NCBI RefSeq assembly: GCF_020166515.1
Contig: NZ_JAINZT010000001.1
Coordinates: 1-64,000, forward strand
Direction of reading: 5' to 3'
DNA length: 64,000 bases
Source: Robertkochia flava
GTDB lineage: Bacteria > Bacteroidota > Bacteroidia > Flavobacteriales > Flavobacteriaceae
Below the pieces are notes generated by a model. The model ran no database searches, was not told where the DNA came from, and was given only the letters and a program-made list of their open reading frames with translations. Numbering within the stretch: position 1 is the first letter of the stretch; every line of letters starts with the position of its first letter. Shown here piece by piece: positions 52,796-60,540 of this stretch. The translations under genes and the position numbers were made by a program.

Positions 52796-53983
52796 CTATT
52801 TAAAGGCTTGTATTCCGGTGATATCGGCTCCGGTAATGAGCAGGTGAATATCGTGGGTACCCTCGTAGGTGATCACACTTTCGAGGTTCATCATATGGCG
52901 CATGATGCTGTACTCGCCGGTGATTCCCATTCCTCCTAAGATCTGCCGGGCTTCCCTGGCGATCTTGATGGCCATGTCCACATTGTTTCGTTTGGCCATA
53001 GAGATCTGGGCGGTAGTAGCCTTTCCTTCGTTCTTTAACTGCCCCAAACGCAGGGCCAGCAACTGGGCCTTGGTGATCTCGGTGATCATTTCTGCCAGTT
53101 TCTTTTGTTGCAGCTGGTAGCCGGCAATAGGCTTCCCGAACTGGGTGCGCTCCTTGGCATATCTCAGGGCCGTATCGTAACAGTCCATCGCTGCTCCGAT
53201 AGCTCCCCAGGCAATCCCATAACGGGCAGAATCCAGGCACCCCAGGGGTGCTCCCAATCCGTTTTTCCCGGGCAACAGGTTTTCTTTAGGCACCTTCACA
53301 TCGTCAAAGATCAACTCTCCGGTGGCCGAGGCTCTTAACGACCACTTGTTGTGGGTTTCAGGAGTAGAAAAACCTTCCATACCCCGCTCTACGATGAGTC
53401 CGTGGATACGTCCCTCTTCATTTTTAGCCCATACCACCGCGATATCCGCAAAAGGCGAATTGGAGATCCACAGTTTGGCGCCGTTCAGCAGGTAATGGTC
53501 GCCCATATCTTTAAAACGGGTTTCCATTCCCCCGGGATTAGACCCGTGATTGGGTTCCGTTAGCCCGAAACATCCTATAAACTCGCCGGAGGCCAGTTTA
53601 GGCAGGTACTTCCTTTTCTGCGCCTCCGATCCGTATGTAAAGATAGGATACATGACCAGGGACGACTGTACGGAAGCGGTAGAACGGATCCCACTGTCAC
53701 CGCGCTCGATCTCCTGCATAATGAGTCCGTAGCTGATCTGATCCAGGCCAGCCCCTCCGTATTCTTCAGGAATATAAGGTCCGAAGGCCCCAATCTCTGC
53801 CAATCCACCCAACAATTGTTTGGGAAATTCGGCACGTTGGGCAAAGTCTTCTATAATGGGAGAAACTTCGCGTTTTACCCATTGGCGGGTCGCATCGCGA
53901 ACGAGTTTATGTTCATCAGATAAGAGGTCGTCTATCTGATAATAGTCGGGTGCTTCAAAGAGGTCAGGTTTCATAGTTTTCAT
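52796..53983 (-). CDS. Acyl-CoA dehydrogenase, glutaryl-CoA dehydrogenase type
   Basis: An FAD flavoprotein of 395 aa with the acyl-CoA dehydrogenase landmarks: FGPYIPEEYGGAGLDQISYG, GCFGLTEPNHGSNPGGMET, WISNSPFADIAVVWAK, ERTQFGKPIAGYQLQQKKLAEM, ARQILGGMGITGEY and the catalytic Glu in YEGTHDIH. The EPNHGSNP and YEGTHDIH patterns fit the glutaryl-CoA dehydrogenase branch (lysine/tryptophan catabolism), though other short-chain substrates are possible. The ATG at 53998 overlaps the TACCTTTG promoter element, so the ATG at 53983 is chosen. Monocistronic. Confidence 0.9.
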   Translation of the reverse strand: MKTMKPDLFEAPDYYQIDDLLSDEHKLVRDATRQWVKREVSPIIEDFAQRAEFPKQLLGGLAEIGAFGPYIPEEYGGAGLDQISYGLIMQEIERGDSGIRSTASVQSSLVMYPIFTYGSEAQKRKYLPKLASGEFIGCFGLTEPNHGSNPGGMETRFKDMGDHYLLNGAKLWISNSPFADIAVVWAKNEEGRIHGLIVERGMEGFSTPETHNKWSLRASATGELIFDDVKVPKENLLPGKNGLGAPLGCLDSARYGIAWGAIGAAMDCYDTALRYAKERTQFGKPIAGYQLQQKKLAEMITEITKAQLLALRLGQLKNEGKATTAQISMAKRNNVDMAIKIAREARQILGGMGITGEYSIMRHMMNLESVITYEGTHDIHLLITGADITGIQAFK

Positions 53984-53995
53984 AATTAGGTTCCC

Positions 53996-54026
53996 CAAAG
54001 GTAAATAATGGAATATAACATTACAA
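53996..54026 (-). promoter_or_regulatory. Promoter of the acyl-CoA dehydrogenase gene
   Basis: On the minus strand TTG is followed after 20 bp by TACCTTTG (53996-54003), close to the consensus. It lies 13 bp before the chosen ATG. Confidence 0.7.
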
Positions 54027-54065
54027 TAGCGAAATGTTATAATTTTAACAATGGACTTCCATTAT

Positions 54066-54779
54066 TTACACTTCGTAATCATCCCAGCTCATCACATCAT
54101 TACGTTCTTCGGGTTTAATGCTTTGGGTAAGGATCTTTTCATCGTATTCCAGGCCGTGTTTCTCAAGCACATCCCTGGGCACCCCATCCCATACATTAGG
54201 CACATTTCCTTGATATCCCAGGTCTTCAATACCCATCTTACTGGTAAAGAACCCTGTAGCCACCAGGTTCCGGATCCTGGAAAAGAATTGCGCCCCATGT
54301 TCAAACTGGGGTTTTACCTCATCGGGATAAGCGATATCGTCAAGAATAGCCTTTTGCTGGTCTTCCGAAGCTTTTATGAACTCCAGATCATACCTCCTGT
54401 TACTCTCGTGATCCAACCACATGAGACCGCCGCGCATCGGGGTCTGATGCCAGGGCATGTCTTTTACGATGAATTCAATGAATTCAGGCACTCCGGCATC
54501 GGTAGCCGAGCCTGAGCTCTCATCGGCCGGGATGATAAGGTCAGCCAATACAGCTATGGTCGCCATCTCATGTTCGTTAAAGAAAGTCTCACTCACCAGG
54601 CGTTGGTCCCTGGCCAGTTCTTCCGGCGTTCTTCCGTAGCCTCCTCCTGCAACGATCTCACCCTCCGCGATATCTGAACTCTTCAATTCCGCCTCTTTAT
54701 CGGTAAGGCACCCGGAGAACATAAACCCGGAGGTTACCGTTCCGGCAAACATGGCTTTTATACTTTTTCTTCTGTCCAT
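54066..54779 (-). CDS. Gluconate 2-dehydrogenase subunit 3 family protein
   Basis: The 237-aa protein is the small partner of GMC-type oxidoreductases. The N-terminus MDRRKSIKAMFAGTVTSGF resembles a twin-arginine signal and ends in a lipobox FMFSGC (Cys at about 24), so it may be a Tat-exported lipoprotein. The Gluconate_2-dh3 domain follows (FFNEHEMATIAVLADLIIPADESSGSATDAGVPEFIE). It starts 11 bp after the GMC gene on the same strand. Confidence 0.9.
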   Translation of the reverse strand: MDRRKSIKAMFAGTVTSGFMFSGCLTDKEAELKSSDIAEGEIVAGGGYGRTPEELARDQRLVSETFFNEHEMATIAVLADLIIPADESSGSATDAGVPEFIEFIVKDMPWHQTPMRGGLMWLDHESNRRYDLEFIKASEDQQKAILDDIAYPDEVKPQFEHGAQFFSRIRNLVATGFFTSKMGIEDLGYQGNVPNVWDGVPRDVLEKHGLEYDEKILTQSIKPEERNDVMSWDDYEV

Positions 54780-54790
54780 AATTGCTTTCT

Positions 54791-56533
54791 TTAAACGTTC
54801 ATTTTTTTGATCTCTTCGTTCAGGTATTCCGAGGCTCTCCAGGCCAGGGCCAGGATGGTCCAGGTCGGATTCTTATCGGCCTGGGAAACGAACGGTCCGC
54901 CATCCATCACAAATACATTTTTAACATCGTGCAATTGGTTGTACCTGTTGACTACTGAAGTCTTCGGATCGTCACCCATACGGGTGGTTCCCACTTCGTG
55001 AATAATTCGGCCCGGGTTATGCAGTCCGTGATCTTCATCGGCTCCCGGCTTATCCCCCAACATGATTCCCCCCATATTGGTAAGCAGCTCCTCAAAGGTA
55101 TCCTGCATATGCTTTGCCTGCTGCCTTTCGTCATCGGTCCATTTGTAATGGAATCGCAAAACCGGTATTCCGTACTGGTCTACCACCTCAGGGTCCAGTT
55201 CACAGTAATTATCCTTTTGAGGGATGCTTTCCCCCCTGCCTGACATGCCTACGACGGCACCGTAAAAACGCCTGACATCATCTTTGAGGGATGCGCCGTA
55301 TCCACCGGCCTTTTTCATATTTCCATCCTTTCCCGCAACGAGGCCATTGAGGTTCTCCATTCCAAAACCGGTACCGTACGACGGCATGCCCATGCCTCCC
55401 CAGAATTCGATATGGTACCCCCTGGTGAATCCGTGCTTACTGGCATCTTTCATCCACCAGGGCACATAGAGGTGCATGCCTCCCACCCCATCTTCATTAT
55501 AGCGTTTCCTGTCCATGAGCGATGGAATTAAGGCCGCCCTGTCGGCTCCGGTTGAATCGTGAAGATAACGACCGATAAGTCCGCTGGAATTCCCCAATCC
55601 GTTAGGATATTTCTCTGAGCGTGAATTGAGCAGTATCCTGGCAGAACCACAGGCGCTGGCCGCAAGGATCACCACCTTAGCCTTTACCTGGTATTCTTCC
55701 ATATCGGTCTTATTGATAAAGCTCACCCCTGTGGCTTTTCCGTTCTCATCGGTAAGCACTTCCCGAACCATGGCATTCACGAACAGGTCCACATTATCAT
55801 ACTCCAGGGCCGGTTTCACCAATACCGAAGATGATGAAAAATCTCCGTAAATGGTGCACGAACGGGAACACTGGTTACAATAGAAACAGGCTCCGCGACG
55901 GGTATCGATGCGTTTGGTTAAAATGGACAATCGGGCAGGAATAACAGGCAGCCCCATCTGTTCTCCATATTTCTTCAGATACATTTCATGCAACCTGGGT
56001 TTTGGCGGAGGCAGGAAATACCCATCGGGCTCATTAGCCAACCCTTCCCGGGTACCAAATACCCCGATCAGCTTATCCACCTTATCATACCAGGGCTTTA
56101 CATCGTCATATCCAATGGGCCAGTTATCACCCTTTCCGTCAAAATCCTTCCGCTTAAAGTCCAGGGGGCCGAAACGAAGGGAAATCCTTCCCCAATGGTT
56201 GGTTCTGCCTCCCAGCATCCGGGACCGGAACCAGTCGAACTTCGTATCGTCTTTCCTGGTATAAGGTTCTCCATCGATCTCCCAACCGCCATAGGCCATA
56301 TCAAAGTCTCCGAAGGCCCGGGTGGTTCCGGCACCGCGTCGGGGCGATTCATACGACCATTTTAACTGGGTTTGCTGTTCGGGATTAGCAGGGTCAAAGC
56401 GTGGCCCGGCTTCCATCAGGGCAATCTTATATCCGGCTTCAGAAAGCACCTTCGCGGCCATTCCGCCCCCGGCTCCTGACCCTACGATACAGATGTCGTA
56501 TACAGAAGCATTCTTCTTAATTTGAAAAGACAT
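54791..56533 (-). CDS. GMC family FAD-dependent oxidoreductase
   Basis: The 580-aa flavoprotein has the dinucleotide-binding motif ICIVGSGAGGGMAAKVLSEAG at residue 14, the GGRTNHWGRISLRFGP segment, and a Cys-rich stretch (RRGACFYCNQCSRSCTIYGD, near 225). C-terminal GMC motifs are HEVGTTRMGDDPKTSVVN, which carries the catalytic His, and DGGPFVSQADKNPTWTILALAWR. It resembles the large subunit of gluconate/sorbitol-type dehydrogenases. It has no signal peptide, whereas its partner does, so co-export by the Tat system is possible. The sugar or alcohol substrate is not evident. Confidence 0.9.
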   Translation of the reverse strand: MSFQIKKNASVYDICIVGSGAGGGMAAKVLSEAGYKIALMEAGPRFDPANPEQQTQLKWSYESPRRGAGTTRAFGDFDMAYGGWEIDGEPYTRKDDTKFDWFRSRMLGGRTNHWGRISLRFGPLDFKRKDFDGKGDNWPIGYDDVKPWYDKVDKLIGVFGTREGLANEPDGYFLPPPKPRLHEMYLKKYGEQMGLPVIPARLSILTKRIDTRRGACFYCNQCSRSCTIYGDFSSSSVLVKPALEYDNVDLFVNAMVREVLTDENGKATGVSFINKTDMEEYQVKAKVVILAASACGSARILLNSRSEKYPNGLGNSSGLIGRYLHDSTGADRAALIPSLMDRKRYNEDGVGGMHLYVPWWMKDASKHGFTRGYHIEFWGGMGMPSYGTGFGMENLNGLVAGKDGNMKKAGGYGASLKDDVRRFYGAVVGMSGRGESIPQKDNYCELDPEVVDQYGIPVLRFHYKWTDDERQQAKHMQDTFEELLTNMGGIMLGDKPGADEDHGLHNPGRIIHEVGTTRMGDDPKTSVVNRYNQLHDVKNVFVMDGGPFVSQADKNPTWTILALAWRASEYLNEEIKKMNV

Positions 56534-56684
56534 AGGCTGGTCAATTGAATTAATTCAGCCAAAATATCCTACTTTTTTTGCTAAAATATGGGATACGAAT
56601 AAGAAAAATCGATGAGTCAACTGCAGCTTGCCATCGAATTTGTCCTATGAAGATCTCTGTGCAGCACACAGGACATAGGAACCC

Positions 56685-57404
56685 CTACATCTTTAGATAG
56701 AAATCTTTGGTAAGTGCAATATAGGCATCGGTATATTCATGCCTGCCTATCTCAATGATGAGCTCCCCGGTTTGAGGAGTGGAGAGTTTCACTGTGGAAA
56801 AATCAAAAAAGGTACGTTTCAAGGGCGCCTCTGCATGCCCTCTGACCCTGAGTAAGCGATGGGGATACAGTCCCTGGTCTGCCGCCAGGTTCAGTATATT
56901 TGCCTCTTCCGCATAGGGAGCCACCATACAAAACCTGCCACCCGGATTCAGAAACTTCGGGACCCCGGAAATGAGTTCGTCAAACGGCAAGGCGAAATTG
57001 GACCTGGCCCTTGCCCGGTTTTCCTCTTCGGCTGTATATTCTGATGAATAAAAAGGCGGATTGGATACGATCAGGTCGTAAGTATCATCCATCTCATCCA
57101 CAAATTCATCCCAACCGGCGTGATAACAGAACAAGCGATCGTTCCAGGGCGAGGCTTCAAAATTCTGCACACATTGCTCAAAGGCATCGTCGTCCACCTC
57201 GAGGGCATCAATAAGACCGGCATCCGATCGTTGTGCCAGCATAAGCGCAACCAGCCCGGTACCCGCACCGATATCAAGAATTGCTCCCGGACGATGCGCT
57301 GTTACTGCCCATGCGCCCAACAAGACCCCGTCGGTACCTACCTTCATTGCACAACGATCCTGGTGGATAGTAAATTGCTTGAAACGAAAGGGGGTAGCAG
57401 ACAT
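56685..57404 (-). CDS. trmN6: tRNA1(Val) (adenine37-N6)-methyltransferase
   Basis: An SAM-dependent methyltransferase of 239 aa. It has the SAM-binding motif ILDIGAGTGLVALMLAQR (about 43-58), an acidic EVDDDAFEQC strand end, and the NPPFY catalytic motif for N6-adenine methylation (IVSNPPFYSSE). FRFKQFTIHQDRCAMKVGTDGVLLGAW at the start is typical of TrmN6/YfiC. It is the last gene of rpsP-rimM-trmN6, 22 bp after rimM. Confidence 0.92.
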   Translation of the reverse strand: MSATPFRFKQFTIHQDRCAMKVGTDGVLLGAWAVTAHRPGAILDIGAGTGLVALMLAQRSDAGLIDALEVDDDAFEQCVQNFEASPWNDRLFCYHAGWDEFVDEMDDTYDLIVSNPPFYSSEYTAEEENRARARSNFALPFDELISGVPKFLNPGGRFCMVAPYAEEANILNLAADQGLYPHRLLRVRGHAEAPLKRTFFDFSTVKLSTPQTGELIIEIGRHEYTDAYIALTKDFYLKM

Positions 57405-57426
57405 AAAATGTAAACTGAAAGTCAGA

Positions 57427-57951
57427 CTAAATATAGAGATCTATAAGGCCTTCCGGCGTGCGGACAATGATCTTTTTCGCCTTGCGGTCGACCCGCACAA
57501 TGAATTCGTCATTAAGGGGGATAAGCACCTGTTTTCCATCCCGGTTCACCTCGAAAAGGGCCTGGGCGGTACTGTCGTTCACGCCTTCGATTACGCCCAC
57601 ATGTCCGTAATTTTCATCTTCAATGTCAAAACCGACAACTTCGTGAAAATAGAACTGGTTATCGCCGAGTTCCGGCAACATGGCCATCGGGAGGTAAAGT
57701 TCGGCCTGCATCAGTTTATCGGCTTCGGCCTCCGTTTCCACTTCCTCCAGTTTCATACGAAGAAGTGTCCCCTTATGAAGCGAAGACTGTTCAATAAAAA
57801 AAGGAACCAGGTTATTGCCCATGGCAATAAACACTGATTCCAGATCTTTGTAGAGTTCGGGTTCGTCTGTATCCAGCTTGGCTAAGACTTCCCCTTTAAA
57901 GCTGTATTTTCTAACGATTTTACCGAGATAGAAGCAATCTTCTTTTCTCAT
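57427..57951 (-). CDS. rimM: Ribosome maturation factor RimM
   Basis: RimM assists 30S head assembly near S19. The 174-aa protein has the N-terminal RimM barrel (FYLGKIVRKYSFKGEVLAKLDTDEPE) and the C-terminal PRC-barrel (FYFHEVVGFDIEDENYGHVGVI, ending VLIPLNDEFIVRVDRKAKKIIVRTPEGLIDLY). It starts eight bases after the rpsP stop, the usual order rpsP-rimM. Confidence 0.96.
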   Translation of the reverse strand: MRKEDCFYLGKIVRKYSFKGEVLAKLDTDEPELYKDLESVFIAMGNNLVPFFIEQSSLHKGTLLRMKLEEVETEAEADKLMQAELYLPMAMLPELGDNQFYFHEVVGFDIEDENYGHVGVIEGVNDSTAQALFEVNRDGKQVLIPLNDEFIVRVDRKAKKIIVRTPEGLIDLYI

Positions 57952-57959
57952 AAAACAGA

Positions 57960-58514
57960 TTATGCTTCAGCTTCTTTGGTCTCTTCACCACCTTCTGCAG
58001 CTGGTTCTTCAGCTTCAGCAGTAGTTTCCTCGGCAGCAGTTTCAGCAGCATGCAGTTCGGCCTCAGCCTCAGCAGCAGCAGCTTTACGCTTCTCATTCAC
58101 TTCCTTCTCTGCTTCAAGAGCTTTTGCTTTAGCTTCTTCTTCAGCTTTAGCAAGATCCTCTTTCTTAGAAGACACCTTAGCGTCCTTCTCTTCTAACCAG
58201 GCTTCAAATTTCTTGATGGCCTCATCTTCAGAAAGAGCTCCTTTATCAACACCTTTAAGCAGGTGATGCTTCAGCATAGCTCCTTTGTAAGAAAGAATTC
58301 TTTTAGCAGTTTCAGTAGGCTGAGCCCCGTTTCTTAACCACTTTACAGATCCATCTACATCAAGGTCGATCTGTGCAGGGTTAGCAGTAGGATTGTAAGT
58401 TCCCAGTTTTTCAAGGAATTTACCATCTCTTTTTGAACGGCTGTCAGCCGCGACGATCCAGTAAAAAGGCTTCCCTTTTCTACCGTGTCTTTGTAATCTG
58501 ATTCTAACAGGCAT
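57960..58514 (-). CDS. rpsP: 30S ribosomal protein S16
   Basis: The first 80 residues are standard S16 (MPVRIRLQRHGRKGKPFYWIVAADSRSKRDGKFLEKLGTYNP and VKWLRNGAQPTETAKRIL). A roughly 100-residue, Ala/Glu/Lys-rich tail follows, probably a charged helix leading into a disordered end; such tails are known in Flavobacteriia. The frame is open upstream to 58571, but a TATATTTG promoter element at 58569-58576 excludes that start; the ATG at 58514 gives the canonical N-terminus. It heads the rpsP-rimM-trmN6 operon. Confidence 0.97.
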   Translation of the reverse strand: MPVRIRLQRHGRKGKPFYWIVAADSRSKRDGKFLEKLGTYNPTANPAQIDLDVDGSVKWLRNGAQPTETAKRILSYKGAMLKHHLLKGVDKGALSEDEAIKKFEAWLEEKDAKVSSKKEDLAKAEEEAKAKALEAEKEVNEKRKAAAAEAEAELHAAETAAEETTAEAEEPAAEGGEETKEAEA

Positions 58515-58520
58515 AATTAC

Positions 58521-58576
58521 ATTAATTAGTTGGGGTTCACGACCCCTATTATTAATTTTTTGAGGGTGCAAATATA
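58521..58576 (-). promoter_or_regulatory. rpsP promoter element and leader hairpin
   Basis: TATATTTG (minus, 58569-58576) is the -7 element. In the transcribed leader ATTAAT/ATTAAT and GGGGT/ACCCC pair into a two-helix hairpin with an internal loop (58521-58556), ending seven bases before the ATG. Its position next to the start codon would suit translational autoregulation by S16. Confidence 0.5.
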
Positions 58577-58987
58577 AACTAAAATCTTATTATTCTTATA
58601 CTTTACAGCATTAAAAACAAGGTAGAGCGATTTATTCTCAGTTATGAGTTTGAGTTGGAGTTGGAGTTGGAGTTTTTAATTCACAGAACAGAAAAACTAT
58701 ATCCTCCGAATCTCCATTTAAGAAATTACTACGTCAGACCTAACCCCCCCCGCCTTTGATGCATCCGTCTCCCTGTCTCCCCATCTTCCTCTCTCCCCGT
58801 CTCCCTGCTTCCCTACCTCCCTAAAACATTTTAACAAGAAAATCCCTTAACAACTCTTAACACTTTCCGTTAAACTAATGATAAACCCTCTTAAATATTT
58901 GATAATAAGGTAATTATGTGTTAAGTTATAGTTGCGTTACTGAAAAACAGTAACCTTGAATTTGAACCAATTAAAAGCAGAATACCA
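58572..58987. other. Repeat-containing intergenic region upstream of rpsP and the DUF2383 gene
   Basis: This 416-bp divergent gap contains a (GAGTTG) period-6 stretch (about 58648-58675), a period-8 array (58767-58822) and AT-rich sequence. A near-consensus TATAGTTG box lies at about 58928 for the plus-strand gene. No RNA gene is recognised. Confidence 0.6.
58767..58822 (-). repeat. Period-8 degenerate tandem array, opposite orientation
   Basis: Seven 8-bp units on the plus strand: GTCTCCCT, GTCTCCCC, ATCTTCCT, CTCTCCCC, GTCTCCCT, GCTTCCCT and ACCTCCCT. On the minus strand six of the seven carry a RGGGA or RGGGAG core, as in the array at 52234-52293. Confidence 0.85.
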
Positions 58988-59440
58988 ATGAAGTTTAGCA
59001 AAATGATGTCAGACCGTTTAAATGTTCTGCTCGAAAAAGCGTACGACGCCGAAAAAGGATATTTAAACGCAATGCAACGAATAGATCAACCTGAAATAAA
59101 AATGTTTTTTAAGCGAACCGCCCAGCAGCGAGGCGATTTTGCCAGAGACCTGAGAAGAGAGATTCTGAGCTATGGAGAAATCCCCGAAGACAGTGGAACT
59201 CTTAAAGCAGACACCCACAGATTCTGGACGAATTTAAAAGCGTTGCTATCTGAAAATAAGGTAGAGGTCGTTCTTGAAGAATGCCTGAGAGGAGAGAAAG
59301 AGATTATCAAGGAATACAATGAGATCCTCGAAGAACAACGCACCCTGCCGCCAAGTACGGTAGAGTTGCTTAAAAAGCATAAGGATGCAATTCAAAACTC
59401 CATCAACAAAGTGAAACTGTACGATGAGATGGCATCCTGA
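58988..59440 (+). CDS. DUF2383/PA2169-type ferritin-like four-helix protein
   Basis: A 150-aa helical protein with LNVLLEKAYDAEKGYLNAMQRIDQPEIKMFFKRTAQQRGDFARDLRREI. It has the Glu and Asp/Gln positions of a ferritin-like bundle and a second half with ECLRGEKEIIKEYNEIL. Family members are often stress-induced; whether this one binds metal is not clear. Monocistronic, ending in a strong terminator. Confidence 0.85.
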   Translation: MKFSKMMSDRLNVLLEKAYDAEKGYLNAMQRIDQPEIKMFFKRTAQQRGDFARDLRREILSYGEIPEDSGTLKADTHRFWTNLKALLSENKVEVVLEECLRGEKEIIKEYNEILEEQRTLPPSTVELLKKHKDAIQNSINKVKLYDEMAS

Positions 59441-59461
59441 TCCTAAATAGATAACCTCGAG

Positions 59462-59488
59462 AGCCCGGGAAATATCCCGGGTTTTTTT
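59462..59488 (+). terminator. Terminator of the DUF2383 gene
   Basis: CCCGGGA (59464-59470), loop AATA, TCCCGGG (59475-59481), then seven T. Confidence 0.9.
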
Positions 59489-59514
59489 ATGTTTTTTCGT
59501 AACTTCCTTCCGCT

Positions 59515-60540
59515 ATGAAAAGACCCTTACTGGCCTTTGACGAAAAAGGCATTTTTTGTGAACCGGCCGGGGTATATCTCGACCCCTGGAGGCCCGTCGA
59601 CAAGGCGCTGATCACTCATGGCCATTCCGATCATGCCCGATGGGGTCACCGCCAATACATCACCCATCATCACAATAAGCCCATTATCACCTCCCGCCTG
59701 GGAACTATTTCTGCCAAAGGTATTTCCTGGGGAGAGCCCCTGCTGGTGAACAATGTGAAATTCAGTTTTCACCCTGCGGGTCATATCCCGGGATCATCTC
59801 AGATCCGGGTAGAACACAAGGGCGAAGTATGGGTTTTTACCGGCGACTATAAACTGGAAGATGACGGGATCTCCCAGCCCTTTGAACCTATAAGATGTCA
59901 TGGGTTTATCACAGAATGCACTTTCGGGATCCCGGCCTTTAACTGGCGTCCCCAGGAAGAGGTATTTCACGACATTAACACCTGGTGGCGGGAAAATAAG
60001 GAAGAAGGAAATACTTCTGTCTTATTTGCCTATTCCCTGGGAAAAGCCCAGCGCCTGTTAAAACACCTCGATCAGAGCATAGGAAAGGTTTATACCCACG
60101 GGGCCATCGAAAATATGACCTCGGTATTAAGAACCTTCATGGAACTGCCTCCCACCATACCCATAAACAAAGACACTCCGAAAGCGGAAATCCGGGGCAA
60201 CCTCATCCTGGCACCGCCAAGTGCCCATGGAAGTGTCTGGTTGCGCAAATTCGCTCCTTTTGTTACGGCTTCTGCAAGCGGATGGATGGCATTTCGAGGG
60301 GCGCGAAGAAGAAGGGCAGTAGACCGGGGTTTTGTACTGTCTGATCACGCCGACTGGAGCGGCTTACTGAAGGCGGTTAAGGCTACAGAATGTGAAACGG
60401 TGGTCACCACCCATGGGTATACGGAGATCTTCTCCAGGTACCTGAGGGAAGAGTTGGGGTACAACGCTTATACGCAGCATACGGAATTCGAAGGAGACCA
60501 GGAGGAGAATGCTTCTGCTGAAGATAAAGAAACGGCCTGA
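59515..60540 (+). CDS. Ligase-associated MBL-fold DNA exonuclease
   Basis: A 341-aa metallo-beta-lactamase/beta-CASP-type nuclease. The HxHxDH motif (HGHSDH, at about 34-39) follows DKALIT, and FHPAGHIPGSSQIRVEH, FTGDYKLEDDG, FITECTFG and LSDHADWSGL supply further metal ligands. This family (SNM1/artemin-like) lies beside bacterial ATP-dependent ligases and acts in DNA repair. Its stop shares a base with the ligase start (TGATG). Confidence 0.92.
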   Translation: MKRPLLAFDEKGIFCEPAGVYLDPWRPVDKALITHGHSDHARWGHRQYITHHHNKPIITSRLGTISAKGISWGEPLLVNNVKFSFHPAGHIPGSSQIRVEHKGEVWVFTGDYKLEDDGISQPFEPIRCHGFITECTFGIPAFNWRPQEEVFHDINTWWRENKEEGNTSVLFAYSLGKAQRLLKHLDQSIGKVYTHGAIENMTSVLRTFMELPPTIPINKDTPKAEIRGNLILAPPSAHGSVWLRKFAPFVTASASGWMAFRGARRRRAVDRGFVLSDHADWSGLLKAVKATECETVVTTHGYTEIFSRYLREELGYNAYTQHTEFEGDQEENASAEDKETA

